From contig JAOTXX010000005.1 in the NCBI GenBank assembly GCA_029862185.1, forward strand, positions 43,144-107,143: a stretch of DNA of 64,000 nt. Direction: 5' to 3'. This stretch comes from Myxococcales bacterium. Lineage in GTDB: Bacteria > Myxococcota_A > Polyangia > Polyangiales > Houyiibacteriaceae. Both the position numbers and the translations under genes were made by a program. Below the pieces are notes generated by a model. It was given only the letters and a program-made list of their open reading frames with translations. It had not been told where the DNA came from and searched no databases. This document shows, piece after piece, positions 8,894 to 16,846 of the stretch (position 1 is the first letter of the stretch; every line of letters starts with the position of its first letter).

Positions 8894-9868
8894 CTATTTC
8901 GGTCCACGTCGCGCTGCGAGCACCTGCCACTTCAAATGGGCGTCAGGCCCAGGCCCGTAGCGCGCCGCGGGAATTTCAAATACGTCGGGATGAATCAACC
9001 CGGCTGATTTCGCGAAACCAGAAAGCTCACGGCGGTCGAATCCGAGCCAAAGGTCGGCCTGGCGCTCGCGCATGAGCTCGTCATCGTGGGAGCAGTAGTC
9101 GATGACCACCGCCTGGCCGCCGGGGCGAACGAGCGAGGCCAAAAGCGAGACCACCTGCTGGGGTTTCGGTGCGTGGTGGAGCAGACGCACGGCGAACACC
9201 GCGTCGGCCCCGCCGAGCTCGCAAACCCGATCCGAGACGGCTGGATCATCGTACTCCGCCTGAATGAGCTCGACGTGATCGTAGCCATGGCTCGACAGCC
9301 TGCGCTGGGCGGCCGCAAGTTGCTTTTCGGAGCGGTCGACTGCGATGACACGGTCGAACAAAGGCGCCAGCAGCTCGACGAGCGCACCGTCGCCGGTGCC
9401 GAGATCGACCGCGAGAGAACGCCGAGGCAGCAGGGTGCGAATTGCGGTGAGGTACGCGGACCATTCGGACACCGACCTTGGCGATGTATCGTCCGCAGGT
9501 TGCTCGAAGAACGCACGCGCCTCTTCGTCGCGCGCTTTGATCACGGTGGCGACGCGCTCGAGGCTGCCATCTTCGCTGCAAAGCGCGCGGCCGGATCGGA
9601 TCGCGTCGGCCAAAAGGGGATCCCCGTTCAAGTCGGGCGACAACCGCGCAAACGCGCGCGTTCCTTGACGGCGTACGGCAACCAGCCCCGCCTCCCGGAG
9701 CAGCTTCAAGTGCTTGGAGACGTTCGGCTGCGCTTCCCGCGTGAGCTCCGCGAGCTCGCCGATCGAGAGCTCGTCTTCAGAGGTGAGGCCGAGCAAACGG
9801 AGCCGCCGTGGCTCGCCGAGAAGTCGGTAGAGCTCCCAGCGAGGGGATTCGGCGAGGGCCGCAGGCAT
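8894..9868 (-). CDS. sahR: SahR-like regulator: ArsR-type HTH fused to SAM-dependent methyltransferase fold
   Basis: 324 residues. Residues 10-85 are an ArsR winged helix ([39 protein letters not shown]). From about 150 onward is a class I methyltransferase fold with the SAM/SAH-binding motif [14 protein letters not shown] and a [11 protein letters not shown] post-motif. This architecture is that of SahR, which in proteobacteria senses SAH and represses methionine-cycle genes. Its location 14 bases ahead of ahcY supports the assignment. No metal-sensing Cys pattern typical of ArsR/SmtB is present. The methyltransferase domain is probably a ligand sensor rather than a catalyst. Its own promoter lies so close to the ATG that the transcript may be leaderless. 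Confidence 0.85.
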   Translation of the reverse strand: MPAALAESPRWELYRLLGEPRRLRLLGLTSEDELSIGELAELTREAQPNVSKHLKLLREAGLVAVRRQGTRAFARLSPDLNGDPLLADAIRSGRALCSEDGSLERVATVIKARDEEARAFFEQPADDTSPRSVSEWSAYLTAIRTLLPRRSLAVDLGTGDGALVELLAPLFDRVIAVDRSEKQLAAAQRRLSSHGYDHVELIQAEYDDPAVSDRVCELGGADAVFAVRLLHHAPKPQQVVSLLASLVRPGGQAVVIDYCSHDDELMRERQADLWLGFDRRELSGFAKSAGLIHPDVFEIPAARYGPGPDAHLKWQVLAARRGPK

Positions 9869-9875
9869 GAACGAT

Positions 9876-9904
9876 CATATATTCCCTCATTCGCATGGAT
9901 GCAA
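9876..9904 (-). promoter_or_regulatory. Promoter of sahR-ahcY, probably leaderless
   Basis: On the minus strand TTGCAT (9904-9899) is followed after 17 bases by TATATG (9881-9876), with an overlapping alternative TATGAT. The box ends five to seven bases before the ATG at 9868 and no Shine-Dalgarno exists. The AT-rich stretch here is the only candidate region for SahR autoregulation, but I see only a weak, imperfect inverted repeat. Confidence 0.45.
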
Positions 9905-9940
9905 GCTAGGGAAGATCACAACTCGTACAAACTTATGAAA

Positions 9941-10963
9941 TTACGCATTTTTCTCTTTCAATGCGCGTCGGTAGTATTCCTGTGCAAAGTCTCCTCCTCG
10001 CTCGCAGGCCTGTTCCAGGAGGGGCACGGCGTCTGCGGGCTTCCCGAGTTCCACGAGGACGGCGCCCTCGAGAGCGGGATCTGCGCTTCGCTCCCCAGAC
10101 ATCGAGGTCAGGGCTTGATGGGCCTCGCCCGGCTCCCCATTGATGAGCCTACCCCAGGCCAAGAGGTGAAAGGCCTCATCGAGCTCTTGGGTCGAATCGG
10201 CTTTGGCGATGAGCTCGGATGCTGCGCGAATCACGCCCTGGCCGTCGCCGCGCTCCAGCGCTTCGAACGCTTGCTGCACCAAGCTCAGGGGCGCTGCACT
10301 CTGCCCGGACGGTGACGCGAGGCGCTGCCGTTCGATTCGAAAGGCTTGGTAGGTGCTGAAGGCCAGCAGGAAAAGGAGAATGGTCATCGGGTACTGTCGC
10401 AAGGTGATCGTCACCGCGAAGAGCAAGCCAATGACTGCGAACGAAACGTAGCAGGCGAGCAATCGCCCGCGCGATGGGGCAAGAAGCTCCATGAGCGACG
10501 CCACGATGTTGCCGCCGTCGAGCGGCAGCACCGGCAAGAGATTCAAGATCCCCCAACCGAGGTTGACGAAGATCAGCGAGCGAAACGCATAGCGTGCAAG
10601 GGAAGGGTCGGGAATGCGCAGCGCGTCCATCAGGACCAGGGCGAGCGACCCGATGAAAATGCCCACGGCGGGACCCGCGGCGCTCACCATCAAGCTTCGC
10701 CCGGGGCTCATCGGCTCTTGTTGCTCCCACCAAGTCAGGCCACCGAGGGCGATGAGCTCGATTCGTGGCTGCCTGCCAAACACCCGACCGACGAAGGCGT
10801 GGCCGAGCTCGTGCATGAGGATGCCCTGAAATACGACGACGACCCAGATCAGAAGCCCCGCCCAGCCCTGTTCGCTGTTCAGCGTCCAAAGCCAGAGCGC
10901 CATCAACCAAAACCACAAATGAATGCGGATGGGGATTCGAAACAGGCTGAATTCAATACTCAT
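9941..10963 (-). CDS. Site-2-type M50 zinc metalloprotease
   Basis: 340 residues. The HELGH zinc motif is at residues 51-55 inside the second hydrophobic segment, and the third ligand Asp149 sits in NLLPVLPLDGGN. Several further transmembrane segments follow. The C-terminal 110 residues are soluble and helical, possibly TPR-like, rather than a PDZ or CBS domain. Family members cut membrane-embedded anti-sigma factors or other single-pass proteins. The start at 10963 (MSIEFSLFRIPIRIH) is the first Met before the family N-terminus; an upstream in-frame start adds a Pro/Arg-rich non-conserved tail. It follows nth at 46 bases. Substrate is unknown. Confidence 0.85.
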   Translation of the reverse strand: MSIEFSLFRIPIRIHLWFWLMALWLWTLNSEQGWAGLLIWVVVVFQGILMHELGHAFVGRVFGRQPRIELIALGGLTWWEQQEPMSPGRSLMVSAAGPAVGIFIGSLALVLMDALRIPDPSLARYAFRSLIFVNLGWGILNLLPVLPLDGGNIVASLMELLAPSRGRLLACYVSFAVIGLLFAVTITLRQYPMTILLFLLAFSTYQAFRIERQRLASPSGQSAAPLSLVQQAFEALERGDGQGVIRAASELIAKADSTQELDEAFHLLAWGRLINGEPGEAHQALTSMSGERSADPALEGAVLVELGKPADAVPLLEQACERGGDFAQEYYRRALKEKNA

Positions 10964-11009
10964 CGCTCGGAATATGGGTCGCGGCCGGGCCAACGACCAG
11001 TGCCCGCAG

Positions 11010-11663
11010 TCAGCGGCGCCGGGATTCTTCGGCAATTCGCTTCTTGGTCGCCGCCCAGCCGCAGATCGGACACTGGCGGAGGTCGTGTCCTCGCGCAGGG
11101 CAATGCTCGCGGCCGAAGTAGATGATCTGCAGATGACGGCGAATCCAAGTGTCCTCTGGGAAGAGCTTCTTCAGATCGGCCTCGGTCTTGACGACGTTCT
11201 TTCCGTCCGAGAGCCCCCAGCGCGCGGCGAGGCGATGAATGTGCGTGTCGACCGGAAACGCGGGTCGTCCGAAGGCCTGACAGACCACGACGGACGCGGT
11301 CTTGTGCCCGACACCCGGAAGCGCCTCGAGCGCGTCTATGTCGTCGGGAACCTGGCCGCCGTGGCGCTCGACCAGCAAGCCGGCCATCGCCTTGAGATTC
11401 TTTGCCTTGGTGGGCGCGAGCCCAACCGTGCGGATGCGAGCAAGGATTCGATCGACAGGCAGGGCAGCCATCGACTCGGGATCCGGAGCCTCGGAAAACA
11501 AAGCGGGCGTGACCTCGTTGACCTTCTTGTCCGTGGTCTGCGCGCTCAACAAGACCGACACGAGGAGCGTGAACGGATCCCGGTGATCGAGCGGAATCGG
11601 AGGCTCGGGGTAGAGCGTGTCGAGGATCTCTCCGATGCGGTCGGCTTTGTCCCGACGGGTCAT
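11010..11663 (-). CDS. nth: Endonuclease III, DNA N-glycosylase/AP lyase
   Basis: 217 residues. It removes oxidised pyrimidines and nicks the abasic site in base-excision repair. The helix-hairpin-helix LPGVGHKTA (115-123) contains catalytic Lys121, and Asp139 in VDTHIHR is the second catalytic residue. The C-terminal cluster loop is non-canonical: three cysteines (188, 198, 201, spaced C-x9-C-x2-C) and no fourth, whereas the E. coli enzyme has C-x6-C-x2-C-x5-C. The [4Fe-4S] cluster may therefore be absent or have an unusual ligand. The M50 protease gene follows on the same strand. Confidence 0.95.
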   Translation of the reverse strand: MTRRDKADRIGEILDTLYPEPPIPLDHRDPFTLLVSVLLSAQTTDKKVNEVTPALFSEAPDPESMAALPVDRILARIRTVGLAPTKAKNLKAMAGLLVERHGGQVPDDIDALEALPGVGHKTASVVVCQAFGRPAFPVDTHIHRLAARWGLSDGKNVVKTEADLKKLFPEDTWIRRHLQIIYFGREHCPARGHDLRQCPICGWAATKKRIAEESRRR

Positions 11664-11672
11664 CGTGGGGCG

Positions 11673-12302
11673 TTACAGCTCTTTGGCATCGGCGTTGATC
11701 GTGTACTTCGCGACCATACTCGCTTCGCCGAGGACGTGGCCCTCCATGGCAGCCCGAACGTCCCCGGCCGTAAATTTCCCGTCTACACCAAGACGGTCGA
11801 CGTCGAGCGCATACGCGGTGAACCGGTAGCGATGGACGATGCTGTCGTTGAACGGCGGACAGGGGCCGTCGTAGCCGAAATAGTCGCCGGCCATGTCGGG
11901 ATCGGACGCGAACCAGCCTGTGTAGTCATTGATGCCCTGACGGCTGCCCTGAGGACCCTCGGGTCCACCCTTTCCCGTTGCGGTAACCCCGTCACAGAAG
12001 GCTCCCTCGGCGACCGCGGCATCGGGTTGGAGATCGATGAGAACCCAGTGACTGAAGTCGGTGCGCGGCAGCTCTGCGGGCACGACACGGCCGACCTGAT
12101 TCACATCGTCGGGCTTGGTCGGCACGTCGCTGTCGATACAGAGGATCGCGATCGATTGGGTGCCGGGCGGCAGGTCTGACCAAGCCAAGTGAGGGTTGCG
12201 ATTGTCGGAAAGCTCGATTTGCCCCTCGGCGCTTCTCTTTCCGAATGCGTACTGGATTGGGAGGAAATCTCCGTCATTGAAACTGTCACTGCGAAGCTTC
12301 AT
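11673..12302 (-). CDS. YbhB/YbcL family PEBP-like protein
   Basis: 209 residues. The fold of phosphatidylethanolamine-binding protein is indicated by SFNDGDFLP, ELSDNRNPHLAWSDLPPGTQS, FSHWVLIDL, and PFNDSIVHRYRFTAYALD with the family's DxHR-like loop. Bacterial members (YbhB, YbcL) have unknown ligands. The start at 12302 matches the family N-terminus (MKLRSDSF); a longer frame from 12338 overlaps the glycosyltransferase end. It lies between nth (nine bases downstream) and the glycosyltransferase, all in the same direction. No signal peptide, so it is probably cytosolic. Confidence 0.9.
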   Translation of the reverse strand: MKLRSDSFNDGDFLPIQYAFGKRSAEGQIELSDNRNPHLAWSDLPPGTQSIAILCIDSDVPTKPDDVNQVGRVVPAELPRTDFSHWVLIDLQPDAAVAEGAFCDGVTATGKGGPEGPQGSRQGINDYTGWFASDPDMAGDYFGYDGPCPPFNDSIVHRYRFTAYALDVDRLGVDGKFTAGDVRAAMEGHVLGEASMVAKYTINADAKEL

Positions 12303-12312
12303 GGGGCGAAGA

Positions 12313-13473
12313 TCAGCACCCGTATTGCGCGGTGTCAATCGGTCCGTGTGAGAGGCCGCGCAGCACGGCTAGGTAGCGTTCCGCCGTGCTTTCCCAGGGG
12401 AACGTCGAGGTGACGTACTCGGCGGTGCGTTCGCTTGCGGCGCGCAGGCCTTCGGGGTCATCGGCTAGAGCTTGAATCCGTCTCGCAAATGCATCCGCGT
12501 CTTCGGTCGGTGCGAACCATCCGTTGATGCCTTCGTCGATCACGTCTCGGATGCCTTCGAGGTCGGCGGCGAGCGTCGGAAGACCACAGGCGCCCGCTTC
12601 GAGCATCACGATGCCAAAGCCCTCCATGTCGCCGGGGACGACGATGTTCGGCATGATGAACAGCTGGCCTCTTCGGTAGAGCTCGACGAGCTCGTCCTCG
12701 GAGATCTTGCCCAGGCAGCGAACACGTCGTTGAAGACCGGAACGTCCAATCGCCGCTTCGATGTTCTCCCGTTCCGGTCCGTCACCGGCGAGCCAGAAGA
12801 CGACGCGGTCTGGAAGCTTTGGCATGACGTGCTCGATGAACCAGGCAAATCCCTTGCGACGGACTTGGCGTCCGACCGTGACCAGGAGGAAGGCATCCTC
12901 TGGCAGCGGCGGCGCCCCAGCAATGCGCAGCGTGGCGGGCTCCATGCGCGACGCCGCCACCCCGTCGAAGCGATCGAGGTCGACCGCGTTAGGAACCACA
13001 TGCACGCGTTCGCGCGGCAACCCACGCTCAACCAGCTGTTCGCCGGTGGCGCGGCTGACCGGCATGACGGCGTCGAGCATTCCGCACAGACGGCGCACCG
13101 CCCTTTGATACACCGGGTTCGGATCAGTGACGTCCAGTCCGTGCACGATCGCAGTCAACCGGATGCCCTTCTTCTTCAGTGCGGGACCGGCGATGAGAAG
13201 CGGAAGTGCGCTCGTCATGCTGGTAAAGAGAATCGTATCGGCCCGATGCGCGTCGGCCTCGCGCCCAAGCCGAATCGCAAGCGAAGCCAAGAACGGCACC
13301 GCCTTGACGTGCACCCACTTCCAACTCGAGCGCAGCGCCAAGGTTCGCATCGCCACGTCGTCGCGCTTCTCGAGCTCGCGGTGTAGCTCGGTCGCCACGC
13401 GCTGCATCCCCCCCATGTTGCTCAAGGGGGCGTCCGGTGGCGGAAACGAGTGGGAGACGAACAGGAGTCGCAC
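12313..13473 (-). CDS. GT4-family glycosyltransferase
   Basis: 386 residues, GTB fold. The N-terminal acceptor domain opens with LLFVSHSFPPP and has the NMGGMQR loop. The C-terminal donor domain shows VTVGRQVRRKGFAWFIEH and the E-x7-E signature in EGFGIVMLEAGACGLP that binds a nucleotide-sugar. It transfers a sugar (identity unknown) to a lipid, polysaccharide or protein, typically at the cytoplasmic face of the membrane. The start is GTG at 13473. Its 5' end abuts the 35-codon ppnP remnant, leaving only 12 bases, so it may be expressed from whatever promoter drove ppnP. Confidence 0.9.
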   Translation of the reverse strand: MRLLFVSHSFPPPDAPLSNMGGMQRVATELHRELEKRDDVAMRTLALRSSWKWVHVKAVPFLASLAIRLGREADAHRADTILFTSMTSALPLLIAGPALKKKGIRLTAIVHGLDVTDPNPVYQRAVRRLCGMLDAVMPVSRATGEQLVERGLPRERVHVVPNAVDLDRFDGVAASRMEPATLRIAGAPPLPEDAFLLVTVGRQVRRKGFAWFIEHVMPKLPDRVVFWLAGDGPERENIEAAIGRSGLQRRVRCLGKISEDELVELYRRGQLFIMPNIVVPGDMEGFGIVMLEAGACGLPTLAADLEGIRDVIDEGINGWFAPTEDADAFARRIQALADDPEGLRAASERTAEYVTSTFPWESTAERYLAVLRGLSHGPIDTAQYGC

Positions 13474-13485
13474 GAGGACGCGGCC

Positions 13486-13593
13486 CTACTCGTAGTTCCC
13501 GGGGGCCATCACGCCCACCGTGGCGCGGAGGGTTTCGGTCTGAAAGCCTATCGACTTCACCTTGCCGTCGAAGTATTCATTGACGTCCAGCAT
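13486..13593 (-). pseudogene. ppnP: Truncated pyrimidine/purine nucleoside phosphorylase (PpnP/YaiE) fragment
   Basis: A 35-codon frame begins [17 protein letters not shown] and continues through [12 protein letters not shown] to a TAG stop. The beginning matches the start of PpnP (DUF1255, about 94 residues in E. coli, cupin fold) closely, including the [13 protein letters not shown] strand. The remaining 60 or so residues that form the cupin barrel and phosphate/ribose pocket are missing, and the glycosyltransferase gene starts 12 bases after the stop. It is too short for the reading frame track and is best explained by a deletion that fused the ppnP 5' end to the glycosyltransferase. It could still be translated as a short peptide. 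Confidence 0.75.
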
Positions 13594-13694
13594 CCTCAAG
13601 CTCCCGGGATCATCCTCCGGGCGGTTCTCTTGGGGTCATTGTCCATACGCGGCGACGTAGCACGACCCCGCAGTCATGTCAGCAACGCACTCGC

Positions 13695-13718
13695 GCTGTC
13701 GCTGTCGCTGTCGCTATC
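13695..13718. repeat. Short tandem repeat GCTGTC x3 plus GCTATC
   Basis: Four hexamer units sit in the 150-base intergenic region before the glyoxalase-II-like gene. Units are in register at six bases and the last differs by one base. Location 26 bases upstream of the start makes an effect on promoter spacing or translation possible, but nothing shows it. Confidence 0.6.
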
Positions 13719-13743
13719 ACCCCCCAGATGCTATGGACCCCGC

Positions 13744-14385
13744 ATGATCATCGAGCATTTCTCCGTCGAGCCGCTCGGGTGCAACTGCGTGATTCTCGGC
13801 GACGAGGAGCGGGGGACGGGGATCGTCGTCGATCCCGGGGGTGAAGCGCCTCGGATTCTTGCTCGCCTCGAGGAGCTAGGGCTCAAATGCGAGGGGATCG
13901 TTCACACGCACACACACTTCGATCACATCGGTGCGACCAAAGAGGTTCAGGACGGGACCAGTGCGCCGATCATGATTCACCAAGAAGATCTGTTCCTCTA
14001 TGAGGGCGTGCAGATGCAGCTCGATGGTTTTGGGGCACCGTTCCGCGCGCCAGAGATGGCGACGGTCGACCGCTTTCTGTCTCACGGCGACACGGTCTTG
14101 GCAGGCGCGCTCGAAGCGGATGTCGTTCACACCCCCGGACACTCGCCGGGCAGCATTTGCCTCACCTTGGAAGCGGATCGACCAATCGTCATCGCGGGCG
14201 ACACCCTCTTCGCACGTAGCGTCGGCCGCAGCGACCTTTGGGGCGGCAACACCTCGCAGCTCGTCGACTCGATCAAGCGCAAGCTCTTCGCACTGCCCGA
14301 TGAAACGCTGGTGATCTGCGGCCACGGGCCGAACACGACGATCGGCGAAGAGCGCCGCTTGAACCCGTTCGTCGGCGGCGCCTAG
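13744..14385 (+). CDS. Metallo-beta-lactamase-fold hydrolase, glyoxalase-II-like (GloB/YcbL group)
   Basis: 213 residues. The metal site is HTHTHFDHIG, with a later histidine in VVHTPGHSPG, an aspartate in AGDTLFARSVGRSDLWGG and the last histidine in VICGHGPNTTIGEERR. This ordering is that of short hydroxyacylglutathione hydrolase/YcbL-type enzymes that hydrolyse thioesters such as lactoylglutathione. The start at 13744 has the conserved MIIEHFSVEPLGCNC N-terminus; no Shine-Dalgarno is visible and a TATGGA box lies six bases upstream. It is convergent with ppgK and overlaps it by four bases. Substrate may be any thioester of this class. Confidence 0.85.
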   Translation: MIIEHFSVEPLGCNCVILGDEERGTGIVVDPGGEAPRILARLEELGLKCEGIVHTHTHFDHIGATKEVQDGTSAPIMIHQEDLFLYEGVQMQLDGFGAPFRAPEMATVDRFLSHGDTVLAGALEADVVHTPGHSPGSICLTLEADRPIVIAGDTLFARSVGRSDLWGGNTSQLVDSIKRKLFALPDETLVICGHGPNTTIGEERRLNPFVGGA

Positions 14386-15074
14386 GACTCGTCCCAGAGT
14401 TTCAGCGCACCACGAAGCCCCTCTGCCAGAGAGAAAACTCGGACATTCTCGGGGAGCTCGGATTCAATGTTCGCAGCGTTCCCTCCGCCGAGGTGGAGCC
14501 GGTCGTAGTTGAAGATCGGCTCGATCTGCGCGATCGCATCGAGAACACGCGCCGTCCATTCGACCCTACCGACGCGTTTGAGCTCGCTGTCGCGCACGAG
14601 GTCTTCGTAGGTTTGTCCGTCCCGAAAAGGGTGATGCCCGAGCTCGAGGTTTGGAACGAGCACGCCATCGGTGAAAAGCGCGGCTCCCATTCCGGTTCCA
14701 AGCGTCAACACCAGCTCCACGCCATCCCCTTGAACCACTCCGAGCCCCTGGAGATCGACGTCGTTGACCGCGCGGACGGGGCGCTCGAGGCGATAGGTCA
14801 ACTTCTCGCTCAATGGAACGCCGTTCCAAAGCTCGTCTCCGAGGTTTGGCGCGTTCCAGGTCACTCCGTTTTTGACCACACCGGGAAAACCAACCGAAAC
14901 TCGCTGGTGGGGCGGCAGGGTGTCGGCCATGTCGTGAATCATAGTGAACAGGACTTCCGGACTCGGTGGATCGGGCGTCGGTCGCGCCAATGTATCCGAT
15001 AACGGCTCGCCCTGTTCGTCGAGCACGAGGAGCTTGAGGCTCATCCCACCTATGTCGACCGCAAGCGTCGTCAT
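14382..15074 (-). CDS. ppgK: ROK-family polyphosphate glucokinase (probable)
   Basis: 230 residues. The N-terminal nucleotide-site strand [14 protein letters not shown] begins the ASKHA fold; a second phosphate loop is [15 protein letters not shown], followed by the glucose-binding ELGHHPF motif. Resemblance to the actinobacterial polyphosphate glucokinases suggests polyphosphate (and possibly ATP) as phosphoryl donor to glucose, giving glucose 6-phosphate. The zinc-binding Cys cluster of classical ROK kinases is absent, which agrees with the PpgK group. It overlaps the pgi gene by ATGA, so both are expressed together: glucose phosphorylation followed by isomerisation. ATP rather than polyphosphate use cannot be excluded from sequence. 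Confidence 0.75.
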   Translation of the reverse strand: MTTLAVDIGGMSLKLLVLDEQGEPLSDTLARPTPDPPSPEVLFTMIHDMADTLPPHQRVSVGFPGVVKNGVTWNAPNLGDELWNGVPLSEKLTYRLERPVRAVNDVDLQGLGVVQGDGVELVLTLGTGMGAALFTDGVLVPNLELGHHPFRDGQTYEDLVRDSELKRVGRVEWTARVLDAIAQIEPIFNYDRLHLGGGNAANIESELPENVRVFSLAEGLRGALKLWDES

Positions 15075-16720
15075 TGGTCAGGATTCTTATGCTTTCGATA
15101 GTACGAAATCAACTGGTCGGTGGAGCCATCATGCTCCCCGTCGGCTCCACTGAGCTCGGGAAGAATGACCTTGGCGAGCTGCTTGCCGAGCTCGACGCCG
15201 AACTGATCGAAGCTGTAGATGTTCCAGACGACTCCCTGTACGAAGATCTTGTGCTCGTAGAGCGCGATCAATCGGCCGAGTGCTCTCGGTGTCAGCCGGT
15301 CCAAGAAGAAAGTATTGCTCGGACGATTGCCCGCGAAGGTCTTGTGCGGCACGAGCTCTCGGACCCGCTCCGCAGAAGCACCACTCGCCTCGAGCTCTCC
15401 GCGGGCTTCGGCAGAGGTCTTGCCGCGCATCATCGCCTCTGCTTGCGCAATGCAATTCGCCACTAGGATGTCCTGGTGCTCGCCAATCGGATTCTGGCTC
15501 TGCGCCGCTACGATGAAGTCGCAAGGAACCAGATGCGTTCCCTGGTGCAGGAGTTGAAAGAACGCGTGCTGACCATTCGTGCCCGGTTCACCCCAGACGA
15601 TCGGCCCCGTCGTGTAGCCGTCGATGATTGCCCCATCGCGCGACGCACTCTTGCCATTGCTCTCCATGTCGGCCTGCTGAAGGTACGCTGGAAAGCGATG
15701 CAGATACTGGTCGTAAGGCAGCACCGCATGCGAAGGCGCGCCGAAGAAATTGTGATACCAGACCCCGAGCATCGCCATGACGACGGGAATGTTTTCGCGG
15801 AGCGCAGCCGTTCGGAAGTGCTCGTCGACTTCATACGCTCCGGTGAGCAGCTCTTCGAAGTTGTCCATACCGACTACGGTGGCGATCGAAAGGCCAATGG
15901 CCGACCAGAGTGAGTAGCGGCCGCCCACCCAATCCCAAAACTCGAACATATTCTCTGGGTCGATTCCAAAGTCCACGACCGCGTCGCGATTGGTGGAAAG
16001 CGCGACGAAGTGTTTGGCCACGGCGTCTTCGGTGCCCAGTCGGTCGACGAGCCATCGGCGTGCAGAGCGGGCGTTCGTGAGGGTCTCTTGGGTGGTGAAG
16101 GTCTTGGAGGCCACGATGAAAAGCGTGGTTTCGGGCTGCACCCGGCGCAGCACCTCGCTCAGGTGGCTGCTATCGACGTTCGACACGAAGTGCGCGCGTA
16201 GCCCTTGCTTCCAGTAGGGGCGCAGCGCTTCGGTTACCATCACCGGACCGAGATCGGAGCCGCCGATTCCGATGTTCACGACATCCGTGATTGCGCGCCC
16301 GCTGTGCCCTAGCCAGGCGCCTTCTCGGACCGAGACGGCGAACTTGCGCATCTGCGAGAGAACACGTCGGACGTCAGGCATGACGTCTGCACCCCCGACC
16401 ATGACCGGGCGCTCGCCGCGATTGCGAAGGGCCGTATGAAGGACCGACCTCCCCTCGGTTTCGTTGATCGCCTCGCCAGAAAACATGCGAGCGATCCAAT
16501 CACGCACTCCGCATTGCTCACAGAGCTCGGCAAGCAGGGTGAGCGTTTGATCGGTGATGCGATTCTTGGAAAAGTCGAAAAGAAGGTCACCGAGCATGAG
16601 CGAAAGCCGCGATGCTCGTTCCGAATCCTCGCCGAAGAGCTGACGCATCTCGAGGTGACCAACCTCCTCGTGATGCGCACGGAGTGCTTTCCAGGCGGCG
16701 GTTCGGCTTGGGTCGACCAT
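15071..16720 (-). CDS. pgi: Glucose-6-phosphate isomerase
   Basis: 549 residues, usual size of the bacterial long form. It interconverts glucose 6-phosphate and fructose 6-phosphate in glycolysis. Signatures include [31 protein letters not shown], and the C-terminal [11 protein letters not shown] segment, with the catalytic Glu region in [14 protein letters not shown]. The start at 16720 ([13 protein letters not shown]) agrees with the family; a TAGGAT box is six bases upstream and no Shine-Dalgarno is seen. The stop overlaps the ppgK start by four bases. Operon pgi-ppgK would convert free glucose to fructose 6-phosphate. Confidence 0.97.
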   Translation of the reverse strand: MVDPSRTAAWKALRAHHEEVGHLEMRQLFGEDSERASRLSLMLGDLLFDFSKNRITDQTLTLLAELCEQCGVRDWIARMFSGEAINETEGRSVLHTALRNRGERPVMVGGADVMPDVRRVLSQMRKFAVSVREGAWLGHSGRAITDVVNIGIGGSDLGPVMVTEALRPYWKQGLRAHFVSNVDSSHLSEVLRRVQPETTLFIVASKTFTTQETLTNARSARRWLVDRLGTEDAVAKHFVALSTNRDAVVDFGIDPENMFEFWDWVGGRYSLWSAIGLSIATVVGMDNFEELLTGAYEVDEHFRTAALRENIPVVMAMLGVWYHNFFGAPSHAVLPYDQYLHRFPAYLQQADMESNGKSASRDGAIIDGYTTGPIVWGEPGTNGQHAFFQLLHQGTHLVPCDFIVAAQSQNPIGEHQDILVANCIAQAEAMMRGKTSAEARGELEASGASAERVRELVPHKTFAGNRPSNTFFLDRLTPRALGRLIALYEHKIFVQGVVWNIYSFDQFGVELGKQLAKVILPELSGADGEHDGSTDQLISYYRKHKNPDQ

Positions 16721-16732
16721 CGGCCAATCCTA
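16721..16732 (-). promoter_or_regulatory. -10-like box TAGGAT directly upstream of pgi
   Basis: TAGGAT (16732-16727) lies six bases ahead of the ATG, with no Shine-Dalgarno in between. No -35 box is convincing. One of several such spacings in this window. Confidence 0.3.
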
Positions 16733-16800
16733 ACCCCGGGAAGCACCAAAGAGAAACCCCGCGAGGCCAAAGGCCGACGAGGTATTCTCATGCATGCACC

Positions 16801-16838
16801 GGGGGCGAAGCCCCGTGGCCGACGCAAAGGTCGGCTTT
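16801..16838. repeat. Two-hairpin intergenic element, copy A (possible hppA terminator)
   Basis: Directly downstream of the hppA stop (minus strand) are two hairpins. The first, GCCGAC-CTTTGC-GTCGGC, is followed by GGGGC-TTC-GCCCC. Copy B at 22811 shares the order and the GGGGCTTCGCC arm but has a different, still-paired first stem (GTCGA/TCGAC). On the plus strand the stems are followed by a short TTT. Both copies sit downstream of a minus-strand gene. Confidence 0.6.
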
Positions 16839-16846
16839 CGAGGAGG

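Noticed and set aside
8880..9940. SAH riboswitch upstream of ahcY
   Set aside because: The sequence between genes is too short (14 bases) and the 72 bases before sahR show no long conserved stem pattern; SahR probably does the sensing.
13594..13743. CRISPR or VNTR array at the GCTGTC repeats
   Set aside because: Only four six-base units with no spacers; a simple short tandem repeat.
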